Shown: positions 7,927 to 17,237 of the stretch, piece after piece
How the letters are laid out: each line of letters opens with the position of its first letter
Numbering within the stretch: position 1 is the stretch's first letter
Source of the DNA: Pseudalkalibacillus sp052246725
GTDB taxonomy: Bacteria > Bacillota > Bacilli > Bacillales > Fictibacillaceae
DNA: 64,000 bases
Reading direction: 5' to 3' (one strand)
Assembly: GCA_052246725.1 (NCBI GenBank)
Contig: JBQQCL010000010.1
Position numbers and translations under genes: made by a program
The notes under the pieces: generated by a model
Databases searched by the model: none
Told to the model about the DNA's origin: nothing
The model's input: only the letters and a program-made list of their open reading frames with translations

Positions 7927-9429
7927 ATGAGAATTTTAACCGGGCAAGTTTCACATGAGACCAATACCTTTGCGAATGTCCAAACGACAAAAGAGCTCTT
8001 TAAGCTATGGGAATGGGATCATAAGGAAGAAATCGTCAAGAAGCACAGGAAGGTAAGGGATTATCTGGGCGGGATCGTCGATCGTGCAGAAGAGTTGGAA
8101 ATCGAGATTCTGCCGACCTTTTCGGCGTTCACCTATCCATCAGGCTTGATCATGCAAGAAGCTTTCCAGAGCATTAAAAAAGAACTGGTTCAGGCGATCC
8201 GGGAGTACAGTGATTATGATGCTGTCTGTTTCGCTATGCATGGAGCGGGAACGGTGGATGGCGTTGATGACCTTGAAGGCGAGCTGATGGAAATGATCCG
8301 TACTGAAATCGGAGACGAGATCCCGCTTGTCGTCACATTGGATCTCCACGGCAATCTCACCCAAAAGATGGTCGACCATTCGGACGTCCTGTTAGGGGTG
8401 AACTTTTATCCACATACCGATTCGTATGAACGTGGAATCGAGGCTGTAGATGTCGCTTGCCAAATCGTAAATGGCGAAGTGAGGCCGACTTCCCATCTGA
8501 CGAAGCTGCCGATGATGATCCCAACCTCGACAACGAACCTGCCTCCAGCCAAAACGATCAATGAATACTGCTGGGAAGCAGAAAAGCTTCCATCCGTCAT
8601 CGACTGTACCTTCTTTCATGGATTTCCATATACCGATATTCCTGATGTCGGTGTGTCCATCATCACGACGACCAATGATGACCCTGAACTAGCGAAAGAA
8701 TTATCCGCTCAAACGGCAAAGAAATTATGGGAGCACCGCAAAGAATTCATTCCTGAACCTATTTCTCCAAAGGATGGGATCAAGCATGCTCTTGCGGAAT
8801 CTGGAGCTCCGATCGTCATTAACGAGACCTCTGATAATCCTGGGGGAGGAACGCCGGGGGATGGGACCTATCTTCTTGAGGCCATGATCGAATCAAATCT
8901 GGAAAAAGCCTGCTTCGGTTATATCTTTGACCCTGAGGTTGCAGAGAAAGCCCACGAAATCGGTGCCGGCCGATACATCGATATTGAATTGGGTGGGAAG
9001 ACAGACAATCTGCATGGACAGCCTTTGAAGCTCCACGCCTATGTAAAATGCCTATCAGACGGCCAATTCAATCAAAGCTCGCCGATGTGGCAGGGGACGA
9101 AGGTCAATCTCGGGAAGTCTGCCCGATTGGTCGTAAATGGGGTCGATGTCATCGTTTGTTCCGTGAAATCCCAGGTGCTTGATGAACAAATTTTCAAATT
9201 GCATGGAATCGACGTCAATGAGTATAAAATCGTCGCATTGAAATCCAGCCAGCACTTCAGGGCGGCCTTCGAGCCAATTGCGGATAAGATCATCACCGTC
9301 GATTCACCGGGATTATCGACAATCGACTTTACATCCTTCGACTATAAACGATTGAAAAGGCCGATCTTTCCATTAGACCGTGAAGAAGAGGTCGTACAAG
9401 CTAAGACACTAACCGGTGAAAATGTATAG
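7927..9429 (+). CDS. M81 family metallohydrolase (MlrC-like)
   Basis: A 500-residue protein of the M81 (microcystinase C-like) family: an N-terminal DUF1485 metal domain and an MlrC C-terminal domain. Motifs AMHGAG (103-108) and DLHGN (139-143) are the expected metal-binding segments, and the GGGTPGDGT loop is also typical. MlrC cleaves linearised microcystin peptides containing D- and beta-linked residues, but most family members have unknown substrates. Here it opens an operon for D-amino-acid and N-acyl-amino-acid metabolism, so a role in releasing amino acids from an unusual amide or peptide is reasonable but inferred. A GGAGG ribosome site precedes the ATG. There is no signal peptide, so it acts inside the cell. 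Confidence 0.8.
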   Translation: MRILTGQVSHETNTFANVQTTKELFKLWEWDHKEEIVKKHRKVRDYLGGIVDRAEELEIEILPTFSAFTYPSGLIMQEAFQSIKKELVQAIREYSDYDAVCFAMHGAGTVDGVDDLEGELMEMIRTEIGDEIPLVVTLDLHGNLTQKMVDHSDVLLGVNFYPHTDSYERGIEAVDVACQIVNGEVRPTSHLTKLPMMIPTSTTNLPPAKTINEYCWEAEKLPSVIDCTFFHGFPYTDIPDVGVSIITTTNDDPELAKELSAQTAKKLWEHRKEFIPEPISPKDGIKHALAESGAPIVINETSDNPGGGTPGDGTYLLEAMIESNLEKACFGYIFDPEVAEKAHEIGAGRYIDIELGGKTDNLHGQPLKLHAYVKCLSDGQFNQSSPMWQGTKVNLGKSARLVVNGVDVIVCSVKSQVLDEQIFKLHGIDVNEYKIVALKSSQHFRAAFEPIADKIITVDSPGLSTIDFTSFDYKRLKRPIFPLDREEEVVQAKTLTGENV

Positions 9430-9457
9430 CTTTTAAAAAGAAAGGGAGGTTACGAAG

Positions 9458-9742
9458 TTGGTAAACTTCAAGGAAGATCGTCGATTCCGTCAATGCACGA
9501 AGGAAATGTGGGTGACCGTTCTATTCTTCATTTTCAATCTCCTTGTAACGGGCGGCATCTCATTATGGATTGGTTATAACAAACCGGTATCTGAAGTCAA
9601 GATCGTGATGGGCTTTCCTGATTGGTTCTTCTATGGAGGGATCGTAGGCTGGTTCCTGCTCATCATCGGTGCTTATTTCATGGTCAAATTGTTTTTCAGG
9701 GATATGTCCCTTGAAGCAGGAGAAGGGGGAGAAAATAAATGA
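9458..9742 (+). CDS. DUF997/YhdT-like small membrane subunit
   Basis: A 94-residue protein with two hydrophobic helices (about residues 18-38 and 52-74). It resembles the DUF997/YhdT family, which is regularly encoded just before PanF-type sodium symporters. The start is TTG at 9458 with AAAGGGAGGT (9441-9450) 7 bases upstream; the next ATG would remove the conserved N-terminus. It overlaps the symporter gene by 4 bases, suggesting a small accessory subunit of that transporter. Confidence 0.72.
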   Translation: MVNFKEDRRFRQCTKEMWVTVLFFIFNLLVTGGISLWIGYNKPVSEVKIVMGFPDWFFYGGIVGWFLLIIGAYFMVKLFFRDMSLEAGEGGENK

Positions 9743-11229
9743 AATGGGATGTCCTCATACCGATCCTCCTTTATCTAGTGGTCACGTTTTTGATTGGAGG
9801 ATACTTCCATAAATTCCTGAAGCAAAGGAAGTCCAGCTTCCAGGAGGAATTTTTTATCGGCGGAAGAAGTCTTGGTCCTGTAGTCCTGGCTTTTACGATG
9901 CTGGCATCCGCTGCCAGTGCAGGCACATTCATCGGATCACCAGGTCTAGCCTATCAAATGGGATACAGTTGGGTGCTCGTCGGCCTGACACAGCTTGCGA
10001 TGGGAGTCTATATCCTGGGGATCCTCGGGAAAAAGTTTGCGATCGTCGCCCGGAAATTGAACTCGATCACACTCATCGACATCCTGAAAGAAAGGTATCA
10101 AAGCCATACCATCGTCATAGGTAGCGCTCTCGGGATCATCATCTTCATCAGTGCCTATATGGTCGCCCAATTTGCAGGCGGCGCACGGATCCTGGAGTCG
10201 ATCACCGGCCTTCCATATCAAGCCGGATTGTTGATTTTCGGTCTTGCAGTCGTCATCTATACAACATACGGAGGCTTCCGGGCAGTTGCGATGACAGATG
10301 CGATCCAGGGAATCGTAATGATGCTTGGCGGAATCATCCTATGGGTCGTATTCATGATCAAGACGGACGGCTTTGCGGTATTGAATGAACAACTGGCCAA
10401 TACCCATCCTGAAATGATGACATTGCCAGGCGGTGCCGACCTGACACCAAGTATGTTCTTTTCCTACTTCCTCATGTTCGGGATTGCTGCGATCGGTCTG
10501 CCTCATGCTTCCGTCCGTGGCATGACCTATAAAGATTCAAAGTCGATGCATCAAGGAATCATCCTGAGCGGAATCATCATGGGGGTTTTGACGTTCGGCT
10601 TCGTGACGATCGGTCCATTGGTCAGGGTTTTATATCCAAATCTCGAGGTGGCAGATCTTGCGTTGCCATTTCTGATCCTTGATATCATGCCTGGATGGGT
10701 TGCCGGCCTTATATTGGCTGCACCACTTGCTGCCATCATGTCTACGGTCGACTCGATGCTTCTCGTCACAAGTTCGACCATCGTAAAAGACCTTTATCTG
10801 AACTATATCAATCCAAACGCAAGTGATCGTAAAGTTTCGAAGATCTCCTATTTCACGACTTTGGCGATCGGGATTGCGGTCGTATTGATCTCCTTGACGC
10901 CGCCAGAATACCTGCAATTGATCGTATTATATGCGATCGGGGGTCTTGAGGCTACCTTCTTCGCACCGATCATTTTGGGCCTCTATTGGAAACGGGCGTC
11001 GACCTGGGGAGCGATCGTCTCCATGTATTCAGGGTTGATTTCCTATCTGATCATCGCCCAATACTTCCCGAATCCATTCGGAATGCACACGATTGCCACC
11101 GCAATGGGATTATCCTTCCTGTTGATGATCATCGTCAGCTATTTAACGCCGAAACCATCAGAAGAAATCATACAGAAGTTCTGGGGAGCTGAGACTGTGC
11201 AATTGGAAGAAAAGAGATCGATTGGATAA
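9739..11229 (+). CDS. Sodium:solute symporter (SSS family, PanF-like)
   Basis: A 496-residue sodium:solute symporter with the expected 12-13 transmembrane helices and characteristic segments such as FFIGGRSLGP near residue 40 and MTDAIQGIVMM in the middle. The start codon overlaps the preceding small membrane gene by 4 bases. The pairing recalls pantothenate permease, but the operon contents argue that it imports an amino acid derivative, an N-acyl-D-amino acid or a peptide-like substrate. The exact substrate cannot be read from the sequence. Confidence 0.85.
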   Translation: MKWDVLIPILLYLVVTFLIGGYFHKFLKQRKSSFQEEFFIGGRSLGPVVLAFTMLASAASAGTFIGSPGLAYQMGYSWVLVGLTQLAMGVYILGILGKKFAIVARKLNSITLIDILKERYQSHTIVIGSALGIIIFISAYMVAQFAGGARILESITGLPYQAGLLIFGLAVVIYTTYGGFRAVAMTDAIQGIVMMLGGIILWVVFMIKTDGFAVLNEQLANTHPEMMTLPGGADLTPSMFFSYFLMFGIAAIGLPHASVRGMTYKDSKSMHQGIILSGIIMGVLTFGFVTIGPLVRVLYPNLEVADLALPFLILDIMPGWVAGLILAAPLAAIMSTVDSMLLVTSSTIVKDLYLNYINPNASDRKVSKISYFTTLAIGIAVVLISLTPPEYLQLIVLYAIGGLEATFFAPIILGLYWKRASTWGAIVSMYSGLISYLIIAQYFPNPFGMHTIATAMGLSFLLMIIVSYLTPKPSEEIIQKFWGAETVQLEEKRSIG

Positions 11230-11256
11230 GCGTGTAATGGAAAGGAAAGGTTTTAG

Positions 11257-12117
11257 ATGGATCACATCAATGAAACGATAAGAGAGAAATTCAATACATT
11301 GACGAACAGACAAAAGCTCGTCGCAAAATATATGATCGATCATCCCTATAAGGTTGCCACCCTGACCGCGAAGGAGATCGGTGCAAATACGGAAACGAGC
11401 GAAACGACTGTGATCCGTCTTTGTTATACGCTGGGGTTTTCGGGTTTCAGTGAACTGCAGAAGCAAGTGAACACGTTTTTGATTGAGAAGAATCGTGACG
11501 ATCCCCTGGAAAAGTATCGGGAATCGACCGGGGAGCTGAGTGCGAAGGACAACCTCATCCATCACATCATGAACCAGGATATCGCTTCGATTGAAAAGAC
11601 ATTCAGTAATCTAAGTGAAGAAATGTATCGAAAAATCATCGATGTTATCCTCCAGTCCAAGAAGCGTTTCATCGTCGGATTGAGGAGCTCCTACGCCCCT
11701 GCCACCTGGCTGCATTTCAGTTTGAACATCGTAAAAGGGGATACCTCCCTTTACAAGGGAGAAATCGATGACGCCATCTATATGCTTACTGAGATGGATG
11801 AGGACTGTCTGGTGATCGCGTTTTCATTCCCGCGATATATACAGGAAACCGTTTCTTTTGTAAGTGCTGCGAAAAAGAAGGGGGCGAAGGTGTTGACGAT
11901 CACTGATGATCCACTCTCACCTGTCGGGGTTCTGAGCGATTGGTTGATCAAGGTGGATACCCCTTCTCCAGCGGCTCTGAATGGTATGACCCCTATATTC
12001 TCGGTATTGAATGTGCTGGTAAGCGGCGTCGCTTCTTCTGAATGGAAGGATGTCGGGAGGCGGATCAATGAGTATGAACAGGTCAGCCAGGAATTTTTCC
12101 CTTTTCATAAGAAATGA
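11257..12117 (+). CDS. RpiR/MurR-family transcriptional regulator with SIS domain
   Basis: A 286-residue regulator: an N-terminal RpiR helix-turn-helix (residues ~1-77, with TLTAKEIGANTETSETTVIR as the HTH core) and a C-terminal SIS domain (~125-255) that normally binds a phosphorylated sugar or related ligand. It lies between the transporter and racemase genes, so it most likely controls this operon, possibly through the repeats at 7674-7716. A SIS effector domain on an amino-acid operon is slightly unexpected, and the inducer is unknown. Confidence 0.82.
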   Translation: MDHINETIREKFNTLTNRQKLVAKYMIDHPYKVATLTAKEIGANTETSETTVIRLCYTLGFSGFSELQKQVNTFLIEKNRDDPLEKYRESTGELSAKDNLIHHIMNQDIASIEKTFSNLSEEMYRKIIDVILQSKKRFIVGLRSSYAPATWLHFSLNIVKGDTSLYKGEIDDAIYMLTEMDEDCLVIAFSFPRYIQETVSFVSAAKKKGAKVLTITDDPLSPVGVLSDWLIKVDTPSPAALNGMTPIFSVLNVLVSGVASSEWKDVGRRINEYEQVSQEFFPFHKK

Positions 12118-12157
12118 TCACCGGAAAAGTTATTACTGATAGGAAAGGAAACAGACT

Positions 12158-13291
12158 ATGATAATCGATCAAATCAGTTTATATAGACTTAAAATGCCTT
12201 TGAAAAACCCATTTGAAACCAGTTTCGGCCGATTGTTGTTCAAGGATTTCCACGTAGTCGGTGTCCATTGCGGCGACCTGACAGGCTATGCCGAAAGTAC
12301 ATCACTGCCATATCCGGTCTATAACGAAGAAACGACTGGAACCGTTTCGTACATGCTGAAGGAATTTCTGATTCCCCGACTGTTTTCAAAAAAGGAGATC
12401 GACCATCCTGAAGAAGTCGATGAGTTTTTCAGCCCGATCCGGCGCAACAATATGGCAAAGGCTGTGCTCGAAGGAGCCGTCTGGGATTTATACAGCAAGC
12501 AAGAAGGGATTCCACTTGCCAGGGCCCTCGGCGGCAAAAAGGATGAAATTGAAGTCGGCGTCAGCATCGGAATCGAACCCTCCATTGAGGATGTACTGGC
12601 TAAGGTCGAGAAATTCATGGCGGACGGCTATAAGAAAATCAAAGTAAAGATCAAACCAGGTTTCGATGTCGAGCTCATCAAAGCAATCCGAAACCGATTC
12701 GGAATGGGTGTCCCGTTGATGGCGGATGCGAACTCCGCCTATACACTGGATGATATCGAGCTGTTGAAGGAACTGGATCAGTATGGGCTGATAATGATTG
12801 AACAGCCGCTCGCCCATGACGACATCATTGAACATGCCACCTTACAAAAGCAGCTCCAGACACCGATCTGCCTCGATGAAAGCATCCATTCGGCCGAGGA
12901 TGCTCGGAAAGCGATCGAACTAGGGAGCTGCAAGATCATCAACATCAAAGTAGGCCGTGTCGGCGGATTGACACAGGCAATTAAAATCCATGATATCTGT
13001 AAGCAGAACGGGATTCCGGTCTGGTGCGGAGGCATGCTTGAAGCGGGAATCGGCAGAGCACATAACATCGCGCTTACATCTCTTTCCAACTTTACGATCC
13101 CTGGGGATACGTCAGAATCGAACCGTTATTGGGAGCGGGATATCATCAAACCCGAAGTCACGTTTACAGAACCAGGAAAGCTGTCTGTACCTGAATCTAG
13201 CGGAATCGGCTATCAGGTTGATGAGGAAGCGTTGCGAGAATACCTTGTTGAAGAATCGGTCATCAAGAATGACCACGTGTTGCAATCTTAA
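12158..13291 (+). CDS. N-succinylamino-acid racemase / o-succinylbenzoate synthase-like enzyme
   Basis: A 377-residue enolase-superfamily enzyme of the MenC2/NSAR type. The catalytic set is complete: KIKVKI with Lys162 and Lys164, metal ligands Asp190 (MADANSAY), Glu215 (IEQPL) and Asp240 (LDES), and Lys264 (IKVGRVGG). These positions match the known N-acylamino-acid racemases almost residue for residue. No menaquinone genes are nearby. Instead it is grouped with a GNAT acyltransferase and an M20 hydrolase, as in the described D-to-L amino acid pathway of Geobacillus, where NSAR racemises N-succinyl-amino acids. I therefore favour racemase over o-succinylbenzoate synthase. Confidence 0.85.
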   Translation: MIIDQISLYRLKMPLKNPFETSFGRLLFKDFHVVGVHCGDLTGYAESTSLPYPVYNEETTGTVSYMLKEFLIPRLFSKKEIDHPEEVDEFFSPIRRNNMAKAVLEGAVWDLYSKQEGIPLARALGGKKDEIEVGVSIGIEPSIEDVLAKVEKFMADGYKKIKVKIKPGFDVELIKAIRNRFGMGVPLMADANSAYTLDDIELLKELDQYGLIMIEQPLAHDDIIEHATLQKQLQTPICLDESIHSAEDARKAIELGSCKIINIKVGRVGGLTQAIKIHDICKQNGIPVWCGGMLEAGIGRAHNIALTSLSNFTIPGDTSESNRYWERDIIKPEVTFTEPGKLSVPESSGIGYQVDEEALREYLVEESVIKNDHVLQS

Positions 13292-13312
13292 TCCAATAAA
13301 GGAGGAATTTCC

Positions 13313-14923
13313 GTGTACGATCTGATCATTAAAGGCGGAAAGGTATTTGATGGAACAGGAAACCCGTGGACGAACTATGACATCGGAATCAAGGAGGGTG
13401 TCATCGAGAAGCTGGGGAACTTGAGCGGTGAAAAGGCTGCAGTGGAAATCAGGGCAGACGGTCTCGCTGTAACGCCAGGATTCATTGATACCCATGTCCA
13501 CTCCGACTTATTATGTACGAAGCCCGAGATTCATAAAATCAAAGTTTTACAGGGTGTCACAACCGAATTGTTCGGACAGGACGGGATTTCGGTAGCCCCC
13601 GTCTCAGAGGAAACGAAACCGTTATGGCAGAAGCAGTTGAAAGGGTTGAACGGTGATATCGGGGATTGGCAGTGGGAAACGGTAGAGGAATACCTGGATT
13701 TCCTTGAGCGGTCGACGATAGCCGGCAATGCGACGTACCTTGTGCCACATGGTGCTGTACGGACGCTTGTCATGGGGTTTGAAGGAAGGACAGCAACCAA
13801 AGATGAGATGGAACAGATGCGCAATCTCGTCGAAGAAGGGATGAAGCAGGGCGCAGTGGGTGTTTCATCAGGGCTCGTCTACCCGCCGAACGTTTTTTCA
13901 GATAAAGAAGAGCTGATCGCGATCTGTAAAGGGGCTGCCAAATATGATGGCTGCTTCGTCGTCCATATCCGCAATGAGAGCAATCTTTCCCTCGAAGCAC
14001 TTGACGAAGTCATCGATGTCGCAAGGCAATCAGGGGTCCGGCTCCATGTTTCCCATTTTAAAGTGGCCGGTAAAATCAATCGGGATAAATTTGAGAAAGC
14101 TCTTGAAAAAATGGATGCAGGGCGCCGTGAAGGGATCGAAATCACCTTCGACCAATATCCGTACACAGCCGGATCAACTGTCTTCCACGCCATTTTGCCG
14201 CCATGGATGCATTCTGGCGGAACCGAAGAGATGATTGAGAGATTGAAAGACCCTGCCATTCGTAAAAGAATCAAGGAGGACCTCGCCAATAAAGTAGATT
14301 ATGAGAATTGGGCGTATAATTGCGGTTGGGAAAATATCACGATCACCGCCGTATCCACCGAACAAAACCGTTGGGTGGAAGGAAAAAACATGGTGGAAAT
14401 AGCGAAGGCAAGGGATGTAGAGCCAGCTGAAGCCGCATTCGACCTGTTGATCGAAGAAAATGCCGGTGTCACGATGATCGTCCACTGGGGCAATGAAGAG
14501 GATGTCATCTTCGGTATGAGGCATCCGTTGCAGATCGTCGGCTCGGACGGGATTTTCGGTGGGAAACCGCATCCGAGATTGTATGGAACCTATCCTCGCG
14601 TGCTTGGAAGGTTCGTCAGGGAAAAGCAAGCCCTTACTCTGGAAGAAGCGATCCGCAGGATGACAGGAGCCCCGGCACAGCTGCTCCGACTGAAGGATCG
14701 GGGAATCATACGGGAAGGGTACGCTGCCGACCTTGTCGTGTTCAACCCGGATACCGTGATTGACAATGCCACCTACGATGAACCGTTGAAGGAGCCGGAA
14801 GGGATCGAGCATGTCATCGTCAACGGAGCGGTCGCAGTCAAGGATGGCATCTTCACTGGAGAAACAGCCGGAAAGGTGATCAGATGTGAGCACAGCAGCA
14901 AAGCAAGCAAAGTTCAGGTATGA
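13313..14923 (+). CDS. N-acyl-D-amino-acid deacylase (D-aminoacylase)
   Basis: A 536-residue amidohydrolase removing the acyl group from N-acyl-D-amino acids. It has the N-terminal beta-sandwich start (MYDLIIKGGKVFDGTG), the DTHVHSDLL metal site (His61, His63), the HVSHFKV and DQYPYTAGST segments and the late VGSDGI aspartate region typical of D-aminoacylases. The start is GTG at 13313, five bases after AAAGGAGGA. It overlaps the GNAT gene by 38 bases. There is no signal peptide, unlike the broken relative at 6160. Having both a D-deacylase and an L-type M20 deacylase around a racemase is unusual, because the two compete for the product. Confidence 0.87.
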   Translation: MYDLIIKGGKVFDGTGNPWTNYDIGIKEGVIEKLGNLSGEKAAVEIRADGLAVTPGFIDTHVHSDLLCTKPEIHKIKVLQGVTTELFGQDGISVAPVSEETKPLWQKQLKGLNGDIGDWQWETVEEYLDFLERSTIAGNATYLVPHGAVRTLVMGFEGRTATKDEMEQMRNLVEEGMKQGAVGVSSGLVYPPNVFSDKEELIAICKGAAKYDGCFVVHIRNESNLSLEALDEVIDVARQSGVRLHVSHFKVAGKINRDKFEKALEKMDAGRREGIEITFDQYPYTAGSTVFHAILPPWMHSGGTEEMIERLKDPAIRKRIKEDLANKVDYENWAYNCGWENITITAVSTEQNRWVEGKNMVEIAKARDVEPAEAAFDLLIEENAGVTMIVHWGNEEDVIFGMRHPLQIVGSDGIFGGKPHPRLYGTYPRVLGRFVREKQALTLEEAIRRMTGAPAQLLRLKDRGIIREGYAADLVVFNPDTVIDNATYDEPLKEPEGIEHVIVNGAVAVKDGIFTGETAGKVIRCEHSSKASKVQV

Positions 14924-15761
14924 TGTCGTCACGGACTTCGACCACCTTGAAGAAATCGTAGCCTTGCAGAAAGCGGTCTGGGGAGAAGATGTCGTCACTT
15001 CTCTGCCGCAAATGGTGGCGGCTAACCATAATGGCGGGGTCGTCATCGCCGTATTCGATGATAACAAGGGAAGGATGGCTGGATTCTGCTATGGATTTCC
15101 AGGGTTCAGTGAGCTAAGCGATAAACCGTATCTATGCTCGCATATGATGGCCATCAATCCTGACTATCAAAATCAAGGGTTGGGTGAACAGCTGAAGTTC
15201 GAGCAGCGGAAGTGGGCGATAACATATGGCTATGAAAAAATCGTCTGGACGTTCGACCCGCTAGAAGCCCGCAACGCTTACCTCAATCTTTGCAAACTTG
15301 GTGCATATGCCAAAACTTACATCAAATCCGTTTACGGTGAGATGAAGGATAAGGTCAACATCGGCATCCCGTCTGATCGGTTCCACGTCGAATGGGATCT
15401 CCATTCACCGACTGTAACCGCTGCAGCGAACGGGAAAAGGAACGTTCAAATCGAATGGAAGGATTACCAAAAGTTAGTCAACATCCAGTGGCAGGATGGA
15501 ATCCCAGTGCCGGATTCCCTGAATCATATCGGGGATGGACCGGGTCATTTGTTGCCAGTGCCGGCCAATCACAGAACGATCAAAGAATCAGCGCCAGATG
15601 TGGTCATGGATTGGCGAATGATGATCCGTCACGCAGCACAAAAGGCTTTTGCTGCCGACTATAAGGTTGTCGGGATCCTGAGGGACCCATCCATCGCACA
15701 TTACGTGCTGGTTCAAAATAGACAATCAAGGGAGAACAGAAGGAATGCAATTGATCAGTAG
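14886..15761 (+). CDS. GNAT acyltransferase, candidate D-amino-acid N-succinyltransferase
   Basis: A 291-residue protein with a GNAT domain in its N-terminal half: MMAINPDYQNQGLGEQLKFE (residues ~88-107) holds the acyl-CoA-binding Q/RxxGxG loop. The remaining ~120 residues are a distinct C-terminal part. Large GNAT proteins of this shape accompany N-succinylamino-acid racemase in Bacillales, where the partner succinylates D-amino acids. The start is GTG at 14886 inside the preceding gene, and the M20 gene begins 17 bases before its stop, so translation of all three is coupled. Donor and acceptor specificity are inferred from neighbours. Confidence 0.75.
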   Translation: MSTAAKQAKFRYDVVTDFDHLEEIVALQKAVWGEDVVTSLPQMVAANHNGGVVIAVFDDNKGRMAGFCYGFPGFSELSDKPYLCSHMMAINPDYQNQGLGEQLKFEQRKWAITYGYEKIVWTFDPLEARNAYLNLCKLGAYAKTYIKSVYGEMKDKVNIGIPSDRFHVEWDLHSPTVTAAANGKRNVQIEWKDYQKLVNIQWQDGIPVPDSLNHIGDGPGHLLPVPANHRTIKESAPDVVMDWRMMIRHAAQKAFAADYKVVGILRDPSIAHYVLVQNRQSRENRRNAIDQ

Positions 15762-16944
15762 TATAAAACAATGGGTAAACGACAATGAGGAGCAGATTCT
15801 CGATACGTATGCCCTATTGCATGACCTGGCAGAGGTCAGCTGGAAAGAAGAAAATACAAAAAAGTACCTATGCAGGAAACTGTCAGACTTGGGCTTTTCC
15901 TATCAAATGTTTGAAAACCATCATGCCGTCGTCGTCGACTGGAAAAGTGAAACGGGAGACCGTCCGAGTCCGACAATCGGATTACGTGCCGATATGGATG
16001 CGCTTTGGCAAAACGTGGACGGAGTTTGGAATGCAAACCATTCCTGCGGACATGATGCCCATATGACAGTTGTGCTTCATACCTTTCAATGCTTGAAGAA
16101 AATCGGATTTATCCCGAAAGGCATCAACCTGAAATTGATCTTCCAGCCCGCCGAAGAGTCTGGGAAGGGTGCGATGAAAATGATTGAGGAAGGGATATTG
16201 GAGGATGTCGATTATCTATTAGGTCTCCATGTCAGACCTGAAATAGAGATGCGTTTCGGGGAGGCATCACCTGCCATCCATCATGGTGCGACAACCTTGC
16301 TGAAAGGCAGGCTGAAAGGTCTGCAGGCACATGGCTCCAGACCGAATTACGGTATAAATGTCGTTGATTCCCTTGGTGCGATCATCTCTGCTGTGAATGC
16401 CGTAAAAGTCGATCCGACCATTGCAAGTTCGGTGAAAGTGACGCAGGTGAAAGCCGGCGGTGACAACGTCAATATCATCCCGGATGAAGCCGAATTCGGC
16501 ATCGATGTCCGGGCACAGACGAATGAAGTGATGGAAACGCTGCTAGAGAAGGTAATGACCGCAGTCGAATACGCTGCGAAAGCGAATGGCAGTGAAGTTG
16601 AAGTAGAGGTTGCCGCCAAGATGGTCGCGGCCATTCCAAATCCCACGATGGAAAAGATCGTGGCAGAAGCGATCGTCGCTGCATTAGGTGAGGATGCGTT
16701 AGTCTCCCCTCCTGTTACACCTGGAGGAGAAGACTTTCATTTTTATTCGAAGAACAAGTCGGATATCCAAGCCACCATGGTCGGTCTCGGTACAGGGTTG
16801 ACCCCTGGTCTGCATCACCCGAACATGGAATTCAATCTATCATCCTTGAAAAATGGCGTCGCAATTTTGGCTGCCTCGATGATCAAATTGTCTGAACAGA
16901 TAAAGACGAAACTTCAAAAAACAGAACATCCAAAAAAGGGATAG
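15745..16944 (+). CDS. M20-family amidohydrolase, candidate N-succinyl-L-amino-acid deacylase
   Basis: A 399-residue M20D-type hydrolase. Metal and catalytic motifs are complete: RADMDALW, HSCGHDAHM, PAEESGKGA, LGLHVRPE and GGEDFHFY, with the dimerisation domain between about 180 and 300. In the NSAR pathway such an enzyme removes the succinyl group from the L-epimer and makes the D-to-L conversion irreversible. It is the last gene of the operon and starts within the end of the GNAT gene. A plain aminoacylase or carboxypeptidase activity is the alternative. Confidence 0.82.
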   Translation: MQLISSIKQWVNDNEEQILDTYALLHDLAEVSWKEENTKKYLCRKLSDLGFSYQMFENHHAVVVDWKSETGDRPSPTIGLRADMDALWQNVDGVWNANHSCGHDAHMTVVLHTFQCLKKIGFIPKGINLKLIFQPAEESGKGAMKMIEEGILEDVDYLLGLHVRPEIEMRFGEASPAIHHGATTLLKGRLKGLQAHGSRPNYGINVVDSLGAIISAVNAVKVDPTIASSVKVTQVKAGGDNVNIIPDEAEFGIDVRAQTNEVMETLLEKVMTAVEYAAKANGSEVEVEVAAKMVAAIPNPTMEKIVAEAIVAALGEDALVSPPVTPGGEDFHFYSKNKSDIQATMVGLGTGLTPGLHHPNMEFNLSSLKNGVAILAASMIKLSEQIKTKLQKTEHPKKG

Positions 16945-16966
16945 ATTGCAGAATGCAGTCTATCCC
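16938..16966 (+). terminator. Hairpin overlapping the M20 stop codon
   Basis: GGGATAGATTGCA (16938-16950) pairs with TGCAGTCTATCCC (16954-16966) with one G-U pair and a three-base loop. The T-run behind it is poor, so it may be a weak terminator or an RNA 3'-end stabiliser. Confidence 0.6.
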
Positions 16967-16999
16967 AATTTATCCATTTCATATTAAATCCATTATGCA

Positions 17000-17062
17000 C
17001 TAAAAAAGGGGACGCCCTTGGAATACTATGATCGTCAAAAACATCTTGCAGCCCTTATTTAA
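17000..17062 (+). pseudogene. 3' remnant of an old-yellow-enzyme gene
   Basis: The frame AAA-AAG-GGG...ATT-TAA (17003-17062) encodes KKGTPLEYYDRQKHLAALI, which matches the last 19 residues of the intact OYE at 34211-35269 (KKETPLESYDSKKHLVELV). Nothing of the rest of the gene remains upstream. It directly precedes a decayed hydrolase-TetR pair. Confidence 0.85.
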
Positions 17063-17090
17063 AAAAGAATGATCATTTGAAAGATAGATC

Positions 17091-17120
17091 GCTGTCTCCT
17101 ATAAGGGCAGCTTTTTTTTT
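17091..17120 (+). terminator. Terminator left from the OYE remnant
   Basis: GCTGTCT (17091-17097) pairs with GGGCAGC (17105-17111) through G-C and G-U pairs and is followed by nine T. The segment 17067-17120 is nearly identical to 30539-30587, showing that both descend from the same cassette. Confidence 0.8.
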
Positions 17121-17171
17121 GTGTAGTGAAAGCAATTTAAAGTATAAAGACGTTTGATTAATCCTTTTCTA

Positions 17172-17200
17172 TTGACTAAACGTTGATTCAAAAGTGAAAT
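17172..17200 (+). promoter_or_regulatory. Promoter with TetR-type operator, decayed copy
   Basis: TTGACT (17172-17177), 17-base spacer and TGAAAT (17195-17200). The spacer carries TGACTAAACGTTGATTCA (17173-17190), an imperfect palindrome centred on AACGTT. The same arrangement occurs before the intact copy at 30633-30661. Confidence 0.6.
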
Positions 17201-17237
17201 AATGGATAAAAGTGACTTTTTAATTGGAGGTTGAACG

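Noticed and set aside
12158..13291. Menaquinone biosynthesis gene menC
   Set aside because: No other men genes are present, and the neighbours (GNAT, M20, D-aminoacylase) fit N-acylamino-acid racemase instead.
14174..15067. 297-codon frame on the minus strand opposite the D-aminoacylase and GNAT genes
   Set aside because: It is antisense to two genes with complete motifs, has no recognisable domain and reflects codon bias of the real strand.
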